From contig NZ_CP049865.1 of the NCBI RefSeq assembly GCF_011393335.1, forward strand, positions 558,001 through 622,000: DNA of 64,000 nt, read 5' to 3'. Origin of the DNA: Propioniciclava coleopterorum. GTDB lineage: Bacteria > Actinomycetota > Actinomycetes > Propionibacteriales > Propionibacteriaceae. Position numbers and translations under genes: made by a program. The notes below the pieces were generated by a model that saw nothing but the letters and a program-made list of their open reading frames with translations, made no database searches and was not told where the DNA came from. The first letter of the stretch is position 1. Each line of letters begins with the position of its first letter. Shown here piece by piece: positions 17,759 to 26,608 of the stretch.

Positions 17759-18843
17759 GCCAGGTCCACCCCTGGGCCTGGTGGGCGTGGGCGCTCGGTC
17801 TCGCGGCCGCTCTCTCCCTCACCACCAACCCGCTCCTGATCGCGCTGGTCGTCCTCGCGGCGACCGCCGTCGTGCTGCTGCGCCGCACCGACGCCCCGTG
17901 GGCGCGCTCGATCGGGGTCTACTTCGTGCTGGCCGGCTTCATCGTGGCCTTCCGGCTGTTCTTCCACGTGCTGATGGGCGCCCACGGGGGCGGCACCGTG
18001 CTGTTCTCCCTGCCCGAGATCCACCTGCCCGCCTGGGCGGCCGGGATCCGGCTGGGTGGGGCCGTGACCGCCGAGGGCGTCACCTACGCCGTCTACGACG
18101 CGCTGCGGCTGGGCGCCATGCTGCTGTGCCTCGGCGCCGCCAACGCGCTGGCCAACCCCAAGCGCGCCCTGCGCAACGTCCCCGCGGCCCTGTATGAGGC
18201 GTCCGTCGCGATCGTGATCGCGCTGTCGGTGGCACCCCAGCTGATCGAGTCGGTCCAGCGGGTCCGGCGCGCCCGCCGGCTGCGCGGCGGCGCGGGTCGC
18301 GGCTGGCAGGCCGTCCGCGCCGTGGTCATCCCGGTGCTGGCCGACGCCATCGATCGCTCGCTCGCCCTGGCCGCGGGCATGGAGGCGCGCGGCTTCGGGC
18401 GGACCCGCGCCGGCTCGGGACCGTCCCGGCCGCTGGGTGCGGCGCTGCTCGCGGCGATGTTCGCGGCGACGCTGGGCGCCTTCCTGGTCCTGGGCGCCCC
18501 CGGGGCGGTCGGCTGGGGCCTGGCGCTGCTGGCTCTCGGCGTGGCCGGCACGGTGCTGGGGCTGCGCCGCAGCGGACGCCGGCTGGCCGTCAGCCGCTAC
18601 CGTCCCGACCCCTGGACACCGCGCGACACCGCGCTGGCCGGCTCGGGGCTCGTGGCCTTCGCCCTGGCCGCCGCGGCGGACTCGGGCGCCTGGCCCGCCG
18701 TGCACGCCGCGTTCCACCCCTCGACCTCGCCGCTGAGCTGGCCGACCCTCCACCCGCTCATGCTGGTGCTCGCGGCGGCCGCCGCTGCGCCGTTGCTGCT
18801 CACCGCCGCCCCGCGTCCGGCCGAGTTGGGAGCGCCCGCGTGA
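17755..18843 (+). CDS. ECF transporter transmembrane component (EcfT/CbiQ family)
   Basis: 362 residues. Several membrane helices (about 8-50, 60-80, 100-130, 150-170 and a C-terminal group after about 220) flank a cytoplasmic coupling region. That region holds the two EcfT-type Ala-Arg-Gly-like motifs, RRARRLRGG (about 176-184) and MEARGFGRT (about 208-216), which dock onto the ATPases. It has two extra C-terminal membrane pairs compared with a minimal EcfT. ATG 17755 overlaps the preceding stop and the end overlaps the ATPase gene (GTGA). Confidence 0.88.
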   Translation: MSQVHPWAWWAWALGLAAALSLTTNPLLIALVVLAATAVVLLRRTDAPWARSIGVYFVLAGFIVAFRLFFHVLMGAHGGGTVLFSLPEIHLPAWAAGIRLGGAVTAEGVTYAVYDALRLGAMLLCLGAANALANPKRALRNVPAALYEASVAIVIALSVAPQLIESVQRVRRARRLRGGAGRGWQAVRAVVIPVLADAIDRSLALAAGMEARGFGRTRAGSGPSRPLGAALLAAMFAATLGAFLVLGAPGAVGWGLALLALGVAGTVLGLRRSGRRLAVSRYRPDPWTPRDTALAGSGLVAFALAAAADSGAWPAVHAAFHPSTSPLSWPTLHPLMLVLAAAAAAPLLLTAAPRPAELGAPA

Positions 18844-20432
18844 TCACCTTCGACGACGTGACCATCACCTACCCCGAGGCCGTTGCCCCCACCCTGGAGC
18901 GGGTGAGCTTCACCGTGCCCGAGGGCGACCTGGCGGTCGTGGTGGGGCGCACCGGCACCGGGAAGTCCACCCTGCTGGGCGCGATCAACGGTCTCGTCCC
19001 GCACTTCACCGGCGGCGTCCTGGCCGGGGACGTGACCGTCGCGGGGCGCTCGACCCGCGCCCACCGGCCCCGCGACCTGGCCGACGTGGTCGGCTGGGTG
19101 GGCCAGGACCCCCGCGCCGGCTTCGTCACCGACACGGTGGAGGAGGAGATCGCCTACGGCATGGAGCAGTTGGGGCTCCCCCCGGCGGCGATGCGCAAGC
19201 GCGTCGAGGAGACGCTCGACCTGATGGGCATCGCCGCCCTGCGCGGCCGCCCGCTCGCTGACCTGTCCGGGGGGCAGCAGCAGCGCGTCGCCATCGCGGC
19301 GGTCCTGGCCGCGCAGCCCCGCGTCCTCGTGCTCGACGAGCCCACCTCGGCGCTCGACCCCACCTCGGCCCAGGACGTCCTCGGCGCGCTCACCACGCTG
19401 GTCCACGAGGTCGGCCTCACGGTGGTGCTGGCCGAGCACCGCCTCGAGCGCGTCCTGCACCAGGCCGACACCCTGATCTGGCTGCCGCAGGGCGCCCGGG
19501 GCGTCGAGGTCGGTCCGCCCGCCGACGTCCTGCTGCGCTGCGACGTCCGGCCGCCGCTGGCCCAACTGGCCCGCGCGCTGGACTGGGACGAAGTGCCGGG
19601 CTCGGTGCGGGACGCCCGCCGCCGCGCCCAGCGCGAACGCATCGTCGTCACGCCTCCCGGCGTCGTTCCGCTCAGCGAGGGCCCGACGCGCGTCCGCGCG
19701 CGCGACCTGAGCGTCGCCTACGGCGCCACGGTGGCGGTCAACCACCTCGACCTGGAACTCCGGGGCGGCGAGGTCACCGCGCTGATGGGCCGCAACGGGG
19801 CCGGCAAGTCGTCGCTGCTGTGGGCGCTGCAGGGCGGCGTGCGCAGCACCGGCGCGCTCGAGATCGACGGGTCCGATCCGCGCGACCTCCCGGCGCCGCA
19901 GGCGCGGCGGCTGGTCAGCCTGGTCCCCCAGACCGCCGCCGATCTGCTCTACCTGCCCAGCGTGGCGGCCGAGCTCGCCCAGGCCGACCGGGAGACCGGC
20001 AGCGCCCCCGGCACGGCCGCCCGGCTGCTCACCGGCCTGGGCTCGGCCCTCCCCCCGGACGCCGACCCGCGCGACCTGTCCGAGGGGCAGCGCCTCAGCC
20101 TCGTCCTGGCGATCCAGCTGGCCGCCGAGCCGGGCGTCCTGCTGCTGGACGAGCCGACCCGGGGCCTCGACTACGCCATGAAGGACCGGCTGGCGCTGAT
20201 CCTGGGTCGGCTGGCCGCCGACGGCCAGGCGGTCGCGGTCAGCACCCACGACGTGGAGTTCGCGGCCGCGGTGAGCCGCCGCACCCTCGTGCTCGCCGGG
20301 GGGGACATCATCGCCGACGGGCCGACCCGCGAGGTGCTGACCAGTTCCCCCACCTTCGCCCCGCAGACCGCGAAGGTGTTCGCCCCGGTCCCCGTCCTGG
20401 TGCCGGCGGAGCTGGAGGGGGCGCGGCGATGA
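18840..20432 (+). CDS. ECF transporter ATPase, two fused ABC domains
   Basis: 530 residues with two ABC ATPase units in one chain, equivalent to EcfA and EcfA'. The first (about 1-235) has Walker A GRTGTGKST at about 37-45, signature LSGGQQQR and Walker B VLVLDEPTSAL. The second (about 280-520) has GRNGAGKSS, a diverged signature LSEGQRLS and VLLLDEPTRGLD. It powers uptake by the EcfT/S-component pair. GTG start inside the EcfT stop; end overlaps the S-component start (ATGA). Confidence 0.93.
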   Translation: MITFDDVTITYPEAVAPTLERVSFTVPEGDLAVVVGRTGTGKSTLLGAINGLVPHFTGGVLAGDVTVAGRSTRAHRPRDLADVVGWVGQDPRAGFVTDTVEEEIAYGMEQLGLPPAAMRKRVEETLDLMGIAALRGRPLADLSGGQQQRVAIAAVLAAQPRVLVLDEPTSALDPTSAQDVLGALTTLVHEVGLTVVLAEHRLERVLHQADTLIWLPQGARGVEVGPPADVLLRCDVRPPLAQLARALDWDEVPGSVRDARRRAQRERIVVTPPGVVPLSEGPTRVRARDLSVAYGATVAVNHLDLELRGGEVTALMGRNGAGKSSLLWALQGGVRSTGALEIDGSDPRDLPAPQARRLVSLVPQTAADLLYLPSVAAELAQADRETGSAPGTAARLLTGLGSALPPDADPRDLSEGQRLSLVLAIQLAAEPGVLLLDEPTRGLDYAMKDRLALILGRLAADGQAVAVSTHDVEFAAAVSRRTLVLAGGDIIADGPTREVLTSSPTFAPQTAKVFAPVPVLVPAELEGARR

Positions 20433-21239
20433 GCATCCTGCAGCGGACGCCGACCGTCACCGCCCCCGCACCGACCGCGCCCCCGGCCCCCCGGCCGTGG
20501 CGGCGCGGGGCGATGCTCGCCCTGACCGCGCTGGCCGGCCTGGTCGCGTTCGCCTGGCCCCTGTTCCTCGCGCCGGGGTCGGTGGTCAGCCCGCTGCAGG
20601 CCCCGCTGGTGTTCGCGCTGGTGCTGCCGCTGATCCTGGCCGTCGTCGTCGCCGACCTGACCGGGGACGGCATGGACGTCAAGGCGCTGGCCATGCTGGG
20701 GGTGCTCGCTGCGGTGGGGGCGATCCTGCGGCCGTTGGGCACCGGCACCGCCGGAATGGAGCCGATCTTCTTCCTGCTGATCCTCGGGGCCGGGTGTTCG
20801 GCCCCGGCTTCGGCTTCGCCCAGGGCGCGCTCACCCTGTTCGCCTCGTCGCTCCTGACGGCCGGGGTCGGGCCGTGGCTGCCCTACCAGATGATCGCCGC
20901 GGGGTTCGTCGGGCTGGGGGCCGGGCTGCTCCCCGCGCCCGCGGCTGGGTCGAACTCGCGCTGCTCGCCGCCTGGGGCTTCGCGGCGTCGTTCGCCTACG
21001 GCTGGCTGATGGACTTCGCGTTCTGGCCCTTCGGGTTGGGGACCTCGACCCAGTTCTCGTTCGACCCGACCGCGGGACCGCTGCGGAACCTCCACGTCTT
21101 CGTCCTCTACAACCTCGTCACCTCCATGGGGTGGAACCTGGGCCGCGCCCTCACCAGCGTCGCCCTGATCGCTCTGCTGGGCCCGGGGCTGCTGCACGTC
21201 CTGCGCCGCGCCGCGCGCCGTGGCGGTTTCGCCCGTTGA
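20429..21239 (+). CDS. ECF transporter S component (substrate binding), frame broken twice; probable cobalamin specificity
   Basis: The substrate-binding membrane subunit, with about six helices. The first piece reads to LLILG; adding one G in the run 20786-20789 gives LGGRVFGPGFGFAQGALTLF, and adding one C in the run 20931-20934 gives LLPRARGWVELALLAAWG and then ASFAYGWLMDFAFWPF to the stop at 21237-21239. RVFGPGFGF and the WPF ending are typical of actinobacterial S components next to fused ATPases. The cobalamin riboswitch and partners suggest a CbrT-like specificity, which is inference. Three frames in sequence, each one base earlier, point to base-calling loss and not decay. Confidence 0.8.
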
Positions 21240-21246
21240 CGCGGGG

Positions 21247-21274
21247 TTGTGTCCACGCTCCCCGGTAATAGGGT
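21247..21274 (+). promoter_or_regulatory. Promoter of the superoxide dismutase gene
   Basis: -35 TTGTGT (21247-21252), 16-base spacer, -10 TAGGGT (21269-21274), about 60 bases ahead of the ATG. Confidence 0.45.
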
Positions 21275-21333
21275 GGGACACGAACGCGGGCCGCACACCC
21301 GCGGCTGACGCAGACATGAGAGGAAGTTCTTCG

Positions 21334-21948
21334 ATGGCGACCTACACCCTTCCTGAACTCGGCTACGACTTCGGGGCGCTGGAGCCGCACATCTCCGGCG
21401 AGATCATGCAGCTTCACTACACCAAGCACCACCAGGCCTACGTGGACGGCGCGAACACGGCGCTGGACAAGCTCGCCGCCGCACGCGAGTCCGGCGACCT
21501 GGCCAACGTCAACAAGCTGGAGAAGGACCTCGCCTTCAACCTGGGCGGCCACATCAACCACTCGGTGTTCTGGAAGAACATGTCCCCCGAGGGCGGCGGT
21601 CGCCCCGAGGGCGACGTCGCAGCCGCGATCGACGAGTACTTCGGCGGCTTCGAGGGCTTCCAGAAGCACTTCAACGAGACCGCCAAGGGCCTGCAGGGCT
21701 CCGGCTGGTCGATGCTGGTGTGGGACACCATGGGGCAGCGCCTCAACATCCAGCAGCTGTTCGACCAGCAGGGCAACCTGCCGGCCGGCCAGCTCCCCAT
21801 CCTGCAGCTCGACATGTGGGAGCACGCCTTCTACCTGCAGTACAAGAACGTGAAGGCCGACTACGTCGACGCCTGGTGGAACGTCGTGAACTGGGACGAC
21901 GTCGCCGACCGGCTCGCCAAGGCCCGCACGGTCGGGGAGCTTTACTGA
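21334..21948 (+). CDS. sodA: Superoxide dismutase (Fe/Mn family)
   Basis: Removes superoxide in the cytoplasm. 204 residues with metal ligands His28 (MQLHYTKHH), His76 (GGHINHSVFW), Asp160 and His164 (LDMWEHAFYLQY). GSGWSMLVWD resembles the cambialistic enzymes described in propionibacteria, so metal preference cannot be told from sequence alone. ATG 21334 with AGAGGAAG about nine bases upstream; upstream in-frame codons lie in the promoter region. Own promoter and own terminator. Confidence 0.95.
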   Translation: MATYTLPELGYDFGALEPHISGEIMQLHYTKHHQAYVDGANTALDKLAAARESGDLANVNKLEKDLAFNLGGHINHSVFWKNMSPEGGGRPEGDVAAAIDEYFGGFEGFQKHFNETAKGLQGSGWSMLVWDTMGQRLNIQQLFDQQGNLPAGQLPILQLDMWEHAFYLQYKNVKADYVDAWWNVVNWDDVADRLAKARTVGELY

Positions 21949-21987
21949 TCCGGACTCCTCGGGCCCCCGCGTGAGGGGTTGACGAGG

Positions 21988-22017
21988 ACGGGACGGCGTC
22001 GCCAGACGCCGCCCCGT
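21988..22017 (+). terminator. Terminator after sodA
   Basis: 13-base stem with one mismatch (ACGGGACGGCGTC / GACGCCGCCCCGT) and a GCCA loop, 40 bases after the sodA stop. Confidence 0.55.
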
Positions 22018-22101
22018 TCCGCGTTCGGCCCTCAGGAACGCACGGCAATCTTGGGCAAAAGCACAGAATAAGTTGAGAATCTCTCAGGATCGGGGGAAGC
22101 T

Positions 22102-22121
22102 GAAGGGGTTTGAATCCCTTC
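22102..22121 (+). promoter_or_regulatory. Small leader hairpin before the rpf gene
   Basis: GAAGGG and CCCTTC pair across an 8-base loop just ahead of the AGGAG ribosome binding site. It sits in an unusually AT-rich leader (about 22045-22120). It could modulate translation; no known riboswitch pattern was recognised. Confidence 0.3.
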
Positions 22122-22141
22122 TGTCACCCAGGAGCCCTTTC

Positions 22142-23092
22142 GTGCCTCTCTCACCCAAGCTCATCGCCGTCGCCACGAGCGCGGCCGTCCTGATCGCCGG
22201 TGGCGCCACCGCGGTCGCGGCCAGCACCCAGCCGGCCCCCCAGGTGACGGCGGTTCCCGCGGCCCTCATCGAGACCCCGCAGGCCATCGAGGTCCTCGTC
22301 TGGGCCGACGGCGGCGCCAAGCGCGTCTCCATCACCGACGCCACGGTGGCCTCCGCCCTGGCCGCCGCCGAGCTCACCCTCGGCGAGCACGACCGGGTCT
22401 CCCCCGCTCTGGGCAGCCAGCTCACGGTGGGCGACTCGATCAAGGTGTCCCGCGTCTCGGTGTCGCAGGAGACCCAGCAGGTCACCCTCGAGTTCGCCAG
22501 CACCCAGGTCCAGGACGCCACGCTGGCCAAGGGCGAGACCAAGGTGAAGACCAAGGGCGTCGCCGGCCTCCGCGAGGACGTCGTCGCGACGACCACGGTG
22601 GACGGCCAGGTCGAGGGGACCGAACTCGTCTCCCAGACCGTCGTGCGCGAGCCCGTCAACCAGGTGACCGCGGTCGGCACCAAGAAGGCCGAGGTCACCT
22701 CGCGCTCGTCCGAGCGGACGCCGGTGCCGGCGCCGGCCAAGACCACGACCAAGCCGAAGGCGTCCACGACCCCCAAGCCGGCCGCACCGAAGCCGACGAC
22801 GCCCAAGCCCGAGACGTCCCAGCCGCCGGCCTCCGGCGGCGCGCTCGACCTGCGCCGCGCCGACATGTGGGACCGGATCGCCAAGTGCGAGTCGACCAAC
22901 CGCTGGAACATCAACACCGGCAACGGCTACTACGGCGGCCTGCAGTTCGACCTGCCGACCTGGCGCTCGGTCGGCGGCACCGACTTCGCCGCCTACCCGC
23001 ACCAGGCCTCCCGCGAGCAGCAGATCACCGTCGCGAACCGGCTCTACGACAAGCGCGGCCTGCAGCCTTGGGGCTGCCGCCACGCAGCCTGA
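22142..23092 (+). CDS. RpfB-like resuscitation-promoting factor
   Basis: A secreted peptidoglycan-cleaving enzyme that helps dormant actinobacterial cells regrow. 316 residues: signal peptide or anchor (about 1-29), a DUF348-type domain (about 45-100), a G5 domain (about 105-185), a Lys/Thr/Pro-rich linker (about 200-238), then the Rpf catalytic domain (about 240-316). The catalytic Glu is in IAKCESTNRW, with the second Cys near the end (WGCRH) for the disulfide. One DUF348 unit is fewer than the three in mycobacterial RpfB. GTG 22142 with AGGAG seven bases before. Confidence 0.92.
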   Translation: MPLSPKLIAVATSAAVLIAGGATAVAASTQPAPQVTAVPAALIETPQAIEVLVWADGGAKRVSITDATVASALAAAELTLGEHDRVSPALGSQLTVGDSIKVSRVSVSQETQQVTLEFASTQVQDATLAKGETKVKTKGVAGLREDVVATTTVDGQVEGTELVSQTVVREPVNQVTAVGTKKAEVTSRSSERTPVPAPAKTTTKPKASTTPKPAAPKPTTPKPETSQPPASGGALDLRRADMWDRIAKCESTNRWNINTGNGYYGGLQFDLPTWRSVGGTDFAAYPHQASREQQITVANRLYDKRGLQPWGCRHAA

Positions 23093-23100
23093 TCGCCGCC

Positions 23101-23134
23101 ACGAGCCCCGCCCGGACATCCGGGCGGGGCTCGT
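23101..23134 (+). terminator. Terminator after rpf
   Basis: Perfect 14-bp stem (ACGAGCCCCGCCCG / CGGGCGGGGCTCGT) with a 6-base loop, immediately after the rpf stop. Confidence 0.7.
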
Positions 23135-23180
23135 CGCATGTCCGGACCTGAGCATCACGGCGCGCCACAGACGCACACGC

Positions 23181-23218
23181 GACAGCGCCCGGCCCCCTGA
23201 CGGGGACCGGGCGCTGTC
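23181..23218 (-). terminator. Terminator of the infA-rplQ unit
   Basis: 12-bp perfect stem (GACAGCGCCCGG / CCGGGCGCTGTC) extended by a further G-C rich stretch with a bulge. It lies about 20 bases after the rplQ stop on the minus strand. Confidence 0.65.
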
Positions 23219-23236
23219 TTACGCCTCAGGCGAGGA

Positions 23237-23941
23237 TCACTCGGCGTCCGCGGCGGGCTCGTGGCCCTCCATGGCGTCGACGAAGCCGGCCGCCTTGGCC
23301 GCGTCGGCGCTGTTGAACCAGACCTCCGCGATCGTCTGGTCGTACCAGCGGGACTCGGGGGTGTGGAACTTCATCGAGTCCTCGTTCCCCTTGATGTCGA
23401 AGCCGGCGGGCGGCTCGGTGCCCAGGTAGGAGCCCTCACCGAACTTGGACGCCTCGGCGTCCTCGGCGGGGGTCTCGATCGCCTTGGCGGCGGCGGCCTT
23501 CGGGGCCTCCTTCTTGGCCTTCTCCGCCTTGGGGGCGGCGGCCTTCGGGGCGGCCTTGGCCTTGGCCTTGCGGCCGTCCTCGACCGACTCGGTCACGATC
23601 TCGATGATCGCCATCGGGGCGTTGTCGCCCTGACGGTTGCCGATCTTCGTGATGCGGGTGTAGCCACCGTCGCGGCCGGCCATCTGCGGGGCGATCTCCG
23701 CGAACAGGACGTGGACGACGTCCTTGTCGGTGATCGTCTTCAGCACGATGCGGCGGTTGTGCAGGTCGCCGCGCTTGGCCTTGGTGATCAGCTTCTCGGC
23801 CAGCGGGCGGACCCGCTTCGCCTTGGTCTCGGTGGTGGTGATCCGGCCGTGCTCGAAGAGCTGGCTGGCGAGGTTCGCCAGGATGATGCGCTCGTGGGCC
23901 GGGCTGCCGCCGAGACGGGGACCCTTGGTGGGCTTGGGCAT
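23237..23941 (-). CDS. rplQ: 50S ribosomal protein L17 with long C-terminal extension
   Basis: The first roughly 118 residues are a normal L17 ([19 protein letters not shown]). A Lys/Ala/Pro-rich linker (about 120-160) and an extra domain (about 165-225) follow, containing [20 protein letters not shown] and [14 protein letters not shown]. The KGN...YY/WY...WF...A..AGF pattern resembles the small 'sunset'-like domain attached to various actinobacterial proteins. Length is 234 against about 120 in Escherichia coli. Last gene of the infA-rpmJ-rpsM-rpsK-rpsD-rpoA-rplQ cluster; truA, often next, is elsewhere here. Confidence 0.95.
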   Translation of the reverse strand: MPKPTKGPRLGGSPAHERIILANLASQLFEHGRITTTETKAKRVRPLAEKLITKAKRGDLHNRRIVLKTITDKDVVHVLFAEIAPQMAGRDGGYTRITKIGNRQGDNAPMAIIEIVTESVEDGRKAKAKAAPKAAAPKAEKAKKEAPKAAAAKAIETPAEDAEASKFGEGSYLGTEPPAGFDIKGNEDSMKFHTPESRWYDQTIAEVWFNSADAAKAAGFVDAMEGHEPAADAE

Positions 23942-23963
23942 GGTGTGTATCTCCTAGGCGATA

Positions 23964-24977
23964 TCAGAACTGATCGGGATCGTCGGCGAAGTCATCGCCT
24001 TCGGGGTAGCTGCTCAGCGCCGCCAGCGGGTCGAACCCGGGCGCGCTGTCCTTCAGCGCCAGCCCCATCTCGGCGAGACGCTGCTTGACCTCGTCGATCG
24101 ACTTGCTGCCGAAGTTGCGGATGTCGAGCAGGTCCTGCTCCGAGCGGGACACGAGCTCCGACACCGTGTGGATGCCCTCGCGCTTGAGGCAGTTGTAGCT
24201 GCGCATCGTGAGCTTGAGCTCCTCCACCGGCAGGGCCATGTCGGCGGCGTACTGCTCGTCGATCGTGGACGGGCCGATCTCGATGCCCTCGGCGTCGGCG
24301 TTGAGCTCGCGCGCCAGGCCGAACAGCTCCACCAGCGTCTTGCCGGCGGACGCCACGGCGTCGCGCGGCGAGATGGCCGGCTTGGTCTCGACATCGACGA
24401 TGAGCCGGTCGAAGTCGGTGCGCTGCTCGACGCGGGTGGCCTCGACCTTGTAGGTGACCTTCAGCACGGGGCTGTAGATCGAGTCGACCGGGATGCGGCC
24501 GATCTCGGAGTCGGGGCTCTTGTTCTGGCTGGCCGACACGTAGCCGCGGCCGCGCTCGACGACGAGCTCCATGTCGATCTTGCCGGACGCGTTCAGCGTG
24601 GCGATGTGCAGCTCCGGGTTGTGGATCTCCACACCGGCCGGCGGCGCGATGTCCGCCGCGGTGACGGCGCCGGCGCCGTTCTTGCGCAGGTACATGACGA
24701 CCGGCTCGTCCTCCTCGGACGACAGCACGAGCTGCTTGATGTTGAGGATGATCTCGGTGACGTCCTCGACCACGCCCGGGAGCGTGGAGAACTCGTGCTG
24801 GTTGCCCTCGATCTTGATCGAGGTCACGGCCGCGCCGGGGATCGACGACAGCAGGGTACGACGCAGCGAGTTGCCCAGGGTGTAGCCGAAGCCCGGCTCC
24901 AGGGGCTCGATGACGAACCGCGAGCGGTAGTCGTCGACGACCTCTTCGGTCAGCGTCGGGCGCTGTGCAATAAGCAT
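23964..24977 (-). CDS. rpoA: RNA polymerase alpha subunit
   Basis: 337 residues. The N-terminal dimerisation domain (about 1-225) contains [26 protein letters not shown] linker leads to the C-terminal domain (about 245-315), which contacts UP elements and activators ([21 protein letters not shown]). An acidic tail ends the protein. ATG 24977 is preferred because AAGGAA lies eight bases upstream; an in-frame GTG six codons earlier lies within that site. A hairpin sits in the gap to rpsD. Confidence 0.97.
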   Translation of the reverse strand: MLIAQRPTLTEEVVDDYRSRFVIEPLEPGFGYTLGNSLRRTLLSSIPGAAVTSIKIEGNQHEFSTLPGVVEDVTEIILNIKQLVLSSEEDEPVVMYLRKNGAGAVTAADIAPPAGVEIHNPELHIATLNASGKIDMELVVERGRGYVSASQNKSPDSEIGRIPVDSIYSPVLKVTYKVEATRVEQRTDFDRLIVDVETKPAISPRDAVASAGKTLVELFGLARELNADAEGIEIGPSTIDEQYAADMALPVEELKLTMRSYNCLKREGIHTVSELVSRSEQDLLDIRNFGSKSIDEVKQRLAEMGLALKDSAPGFDPLAALSSYPEGDDFADDPDQF

Positions 24978-25086
24978 GGATGCGTTCCTTTCCACCGCCC
25001 GCTATTTGACGGTGTCCAGTGTGGGACCGGCACGGTGCCGGGCCCGAAACTCGTGGTGCGGGACGTGCCCGCGGGGGTGAACCGTC

Positions 25087-25124
25087 GGCGTCCGGGCCGG
25101 GACCGAAGTCCTGGCCCGGACGCC
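25087..25124 (-). terminator. Hairpin between rpsD and rpoA
   Basis: Perfect 12-bp stem (GGCGTCCGGGCC / GGCCCGGACGCC) with a 14-base loop just after the rpsD stop. It may be an attenuator or processing site within the operon, because rpoA usually is cotranscribed with rpsD. Confidence 0.5.
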
Positions 25125-25131
25125 GCCGGGA

Positions 25132-25736
25132 TCACTTGGAGTAGAGCTCGACGATCAGCTGCTCCGACACGTCGATCACGATCTGATCGCGCGTCGGGAG
25201 CTGGTGCACCAGGATCCGCATGCGGTTCGGGCGCACCGTCAGCCACGCCGGGACGACGCGCTCGTGGTGCGTCTCGCGGGCGATGACGAACGGGTCGAGG
25301 TTCGCCGACTTCGGCGCGACGTCGATGATGTCGTACGGCGTCACGCGGAAGCTCGGGATGTTGACCTTCTTGCCGTTGACCAGGAAGTGGCCGTGCACGA
25401 CGAGCTGGCGGGCCTGACGACGGGTCGAGGCGAAGCCGGCGCGGTACACGACGTTGTCCAGGCGGGACTCGAGGATCTGCAGCAGGATCTCACCGGTCTT
25501 GCCGGACTTGCGCTGCGCCTCCTCGTAGTAACGACGGAACTGCTTCTCCAGCACGCCGTAGGCGAAGCGGGCCTTCTGCTTCTCACGGAGCTGGAGCAGG
25601 TACTCCGACTCCTTGGTGCGGCCGCGGCCGTGCACACCCGGGGGTACGCGCGACGCTCGAACGCCTTGTCGTTGCCCACCAGGTCGGTGCCGAGCCGGCG
25701 GGACTTCTTGGTGATGGGGCCGGTGTAACGGGCCAT
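25132..25736 (-). CDS. rpsD: 30S ribosomal protein S4 (frame broken once)
   Basis: S4 starts 30S assembly on 16S rRNA. MARYTGPITKKSRRLGTDL starts at ATG 25736; the rest of the protein (HGRGRTKESEYLLQLREKQK to the stop) is in another frame. Restoring one base in the G-run 25640-25644 (5 G, expected 6) gives the universally seen ERRAYPPGVHGRGR. Repaired length is about 201 residues, normal for the family. S4 is essential and everything else is intact, so a base-calling error is far more likely than a mutation. Confidence 0.93.
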
Positions 25737-25770
25737 GGTTGATCAGTCCTTCTTATCTATCGACTCGGGC

Positions 25771-26190
25771 TCAGACGCGGCGGCGCTTCGGCGGACGGCA
25801 GCCGTTGTGCGGCACGGGGGTGACGTCGGAGATCGGACCGATCTCCAGGCCCAGCGCGCCGAGCGAACGGATGGCGGTCTCACGGCCGGAGCCGGGGCCC
25901 TTGACGAAGACGTCGACCCGCTTCATGCCATGGTCCATGGCGCGACGACCGGCGGCCTCGGCGGCCATCTGGGCGGCGAACGGGGTCGACTTGCGGGAGC
26001 CCTTGAAGCCGACGGTGCCGGCGGACGCCCAGGAGATCACAGAACCGGTGGGGTCGGTGATCGAGATGATGGTGTTGTTGAACGTGCTCTTGATGTGAGC
26101 CTGCCCGGAGACGATGTTCTTCTTCTCCTTGCGGCGGACCTTGCCCTTCGCCGCGGCAGCCTGAGCCTTGGTACGGCCTGCAGTAGCCAT
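25771..26190 (-). CDS. rpsK: 30S ribosomal protein S11
   Basis: Lines the mRNA exit side of the 30S platform. 139 residues, with a Lys/Ala-rich N-terminal tail ([20 protein letters not shown]) and the S11 blocks [20 protein letters not shown] and [15 protein letters not shown], ending in [11 protein letters not shown]. In the infA-rplQ cluster between rpsM and rpsD. Confidence 0.96.
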   Translation of the reverse strand: MATAGRTKAQAAAAKGKVRRKEKKNIVSGQAHIKSTFNNTIISITDPTGSVISWASAGTVGFKGSRKSTPFAAQMAAEAAGRRAMDHGMKRVDVFVKGPGSGRETAIRSLGALGLEIGPISDVTPVPHNGCRPPKRRRV

Positions 26191-26233
26191 ATGTGTCAGA
26201 TTCTCCTGGTTTCGTTAGCCGAGTGGCCCCGCG

Positions 26234-26608
26234 TCAGCGGGCCTTCTTCTTGCCGGCGACAGCCTTCTTCTTGCCCTTGCGCGTGCGCGCATTGGTCCGC
26301 GTCCGCTGGCCATGGACCGGGAGGCCCATGCGGTGACGACGGCCCTGGTAGCTGCCGATCTCGATCTTGCGACGGATGTCGGCGGCGACGCTACGACGAA
26401 GATCACCCTCGGTCTCGTAGCTGGATTCGATGAAGTCACGCATCGCGACGAGCTGCTCGTCGGTCAGGTCCTTCACGCGGACGTCGCCGCTGATGCCGGT
26501 GGCGGCCAGGATCTCCTTGGCACGGGTGCGACCGATGCCGAAGATGTAGGTGAGGCCGATCTCCAGACGCTTCTCGCGCGGGAGGTCGACTCCGATGAGA
26601 CGTGCCAT
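26234..26608 (-). CDS. rpsM: 30S ribosomal protein S13
   Basis: Head protein that touches P-site tRNA and L5. 124 residues; [20 protein letters not shown] and the basic end [15 protein letters not shown] are typical, as is [21 protein letters not shown] near the C-terminus. An unusually long gap of 223 bases separates it from rpmJ upstream. Confidence 0.96.
   Translation of the reverse strand: MARLIGVDLPREKRLEIGLTYIFGIGRTRAKEILAATGISGDVRVKDLTDEQLVAMRDFIESSYETEGDLRRSVAADIRRKIEIGSYQGRRHRMGLPVHGQRTRTNARTRKGKKKAVAGKKKAR

Noticed and set aside
17179-18843. A single 554-residue DUF4430-EcfT fusion protein.
   Set aside because: The middle is Arg-rich out-of-frame sequence, and another frame ends in a membrane helix whose stop overlaps a good EcfT start as ATGA. 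Two one-base losses explain the false fusion.
22050-22141. A c-di-AMP (ydaO-type) riboswitch ahead of rpf, as seen in some actinobacteria.
   Set aside because: The leader is too short and the conserved blocks cannot be matched; only a small hairpin is visible.
25640-25644. Programmed frameshifting in rpsD.
   Set aside because: No family precedent, and the same kind of one-base loss recurs in several unrelated genes, so an error is simpler.
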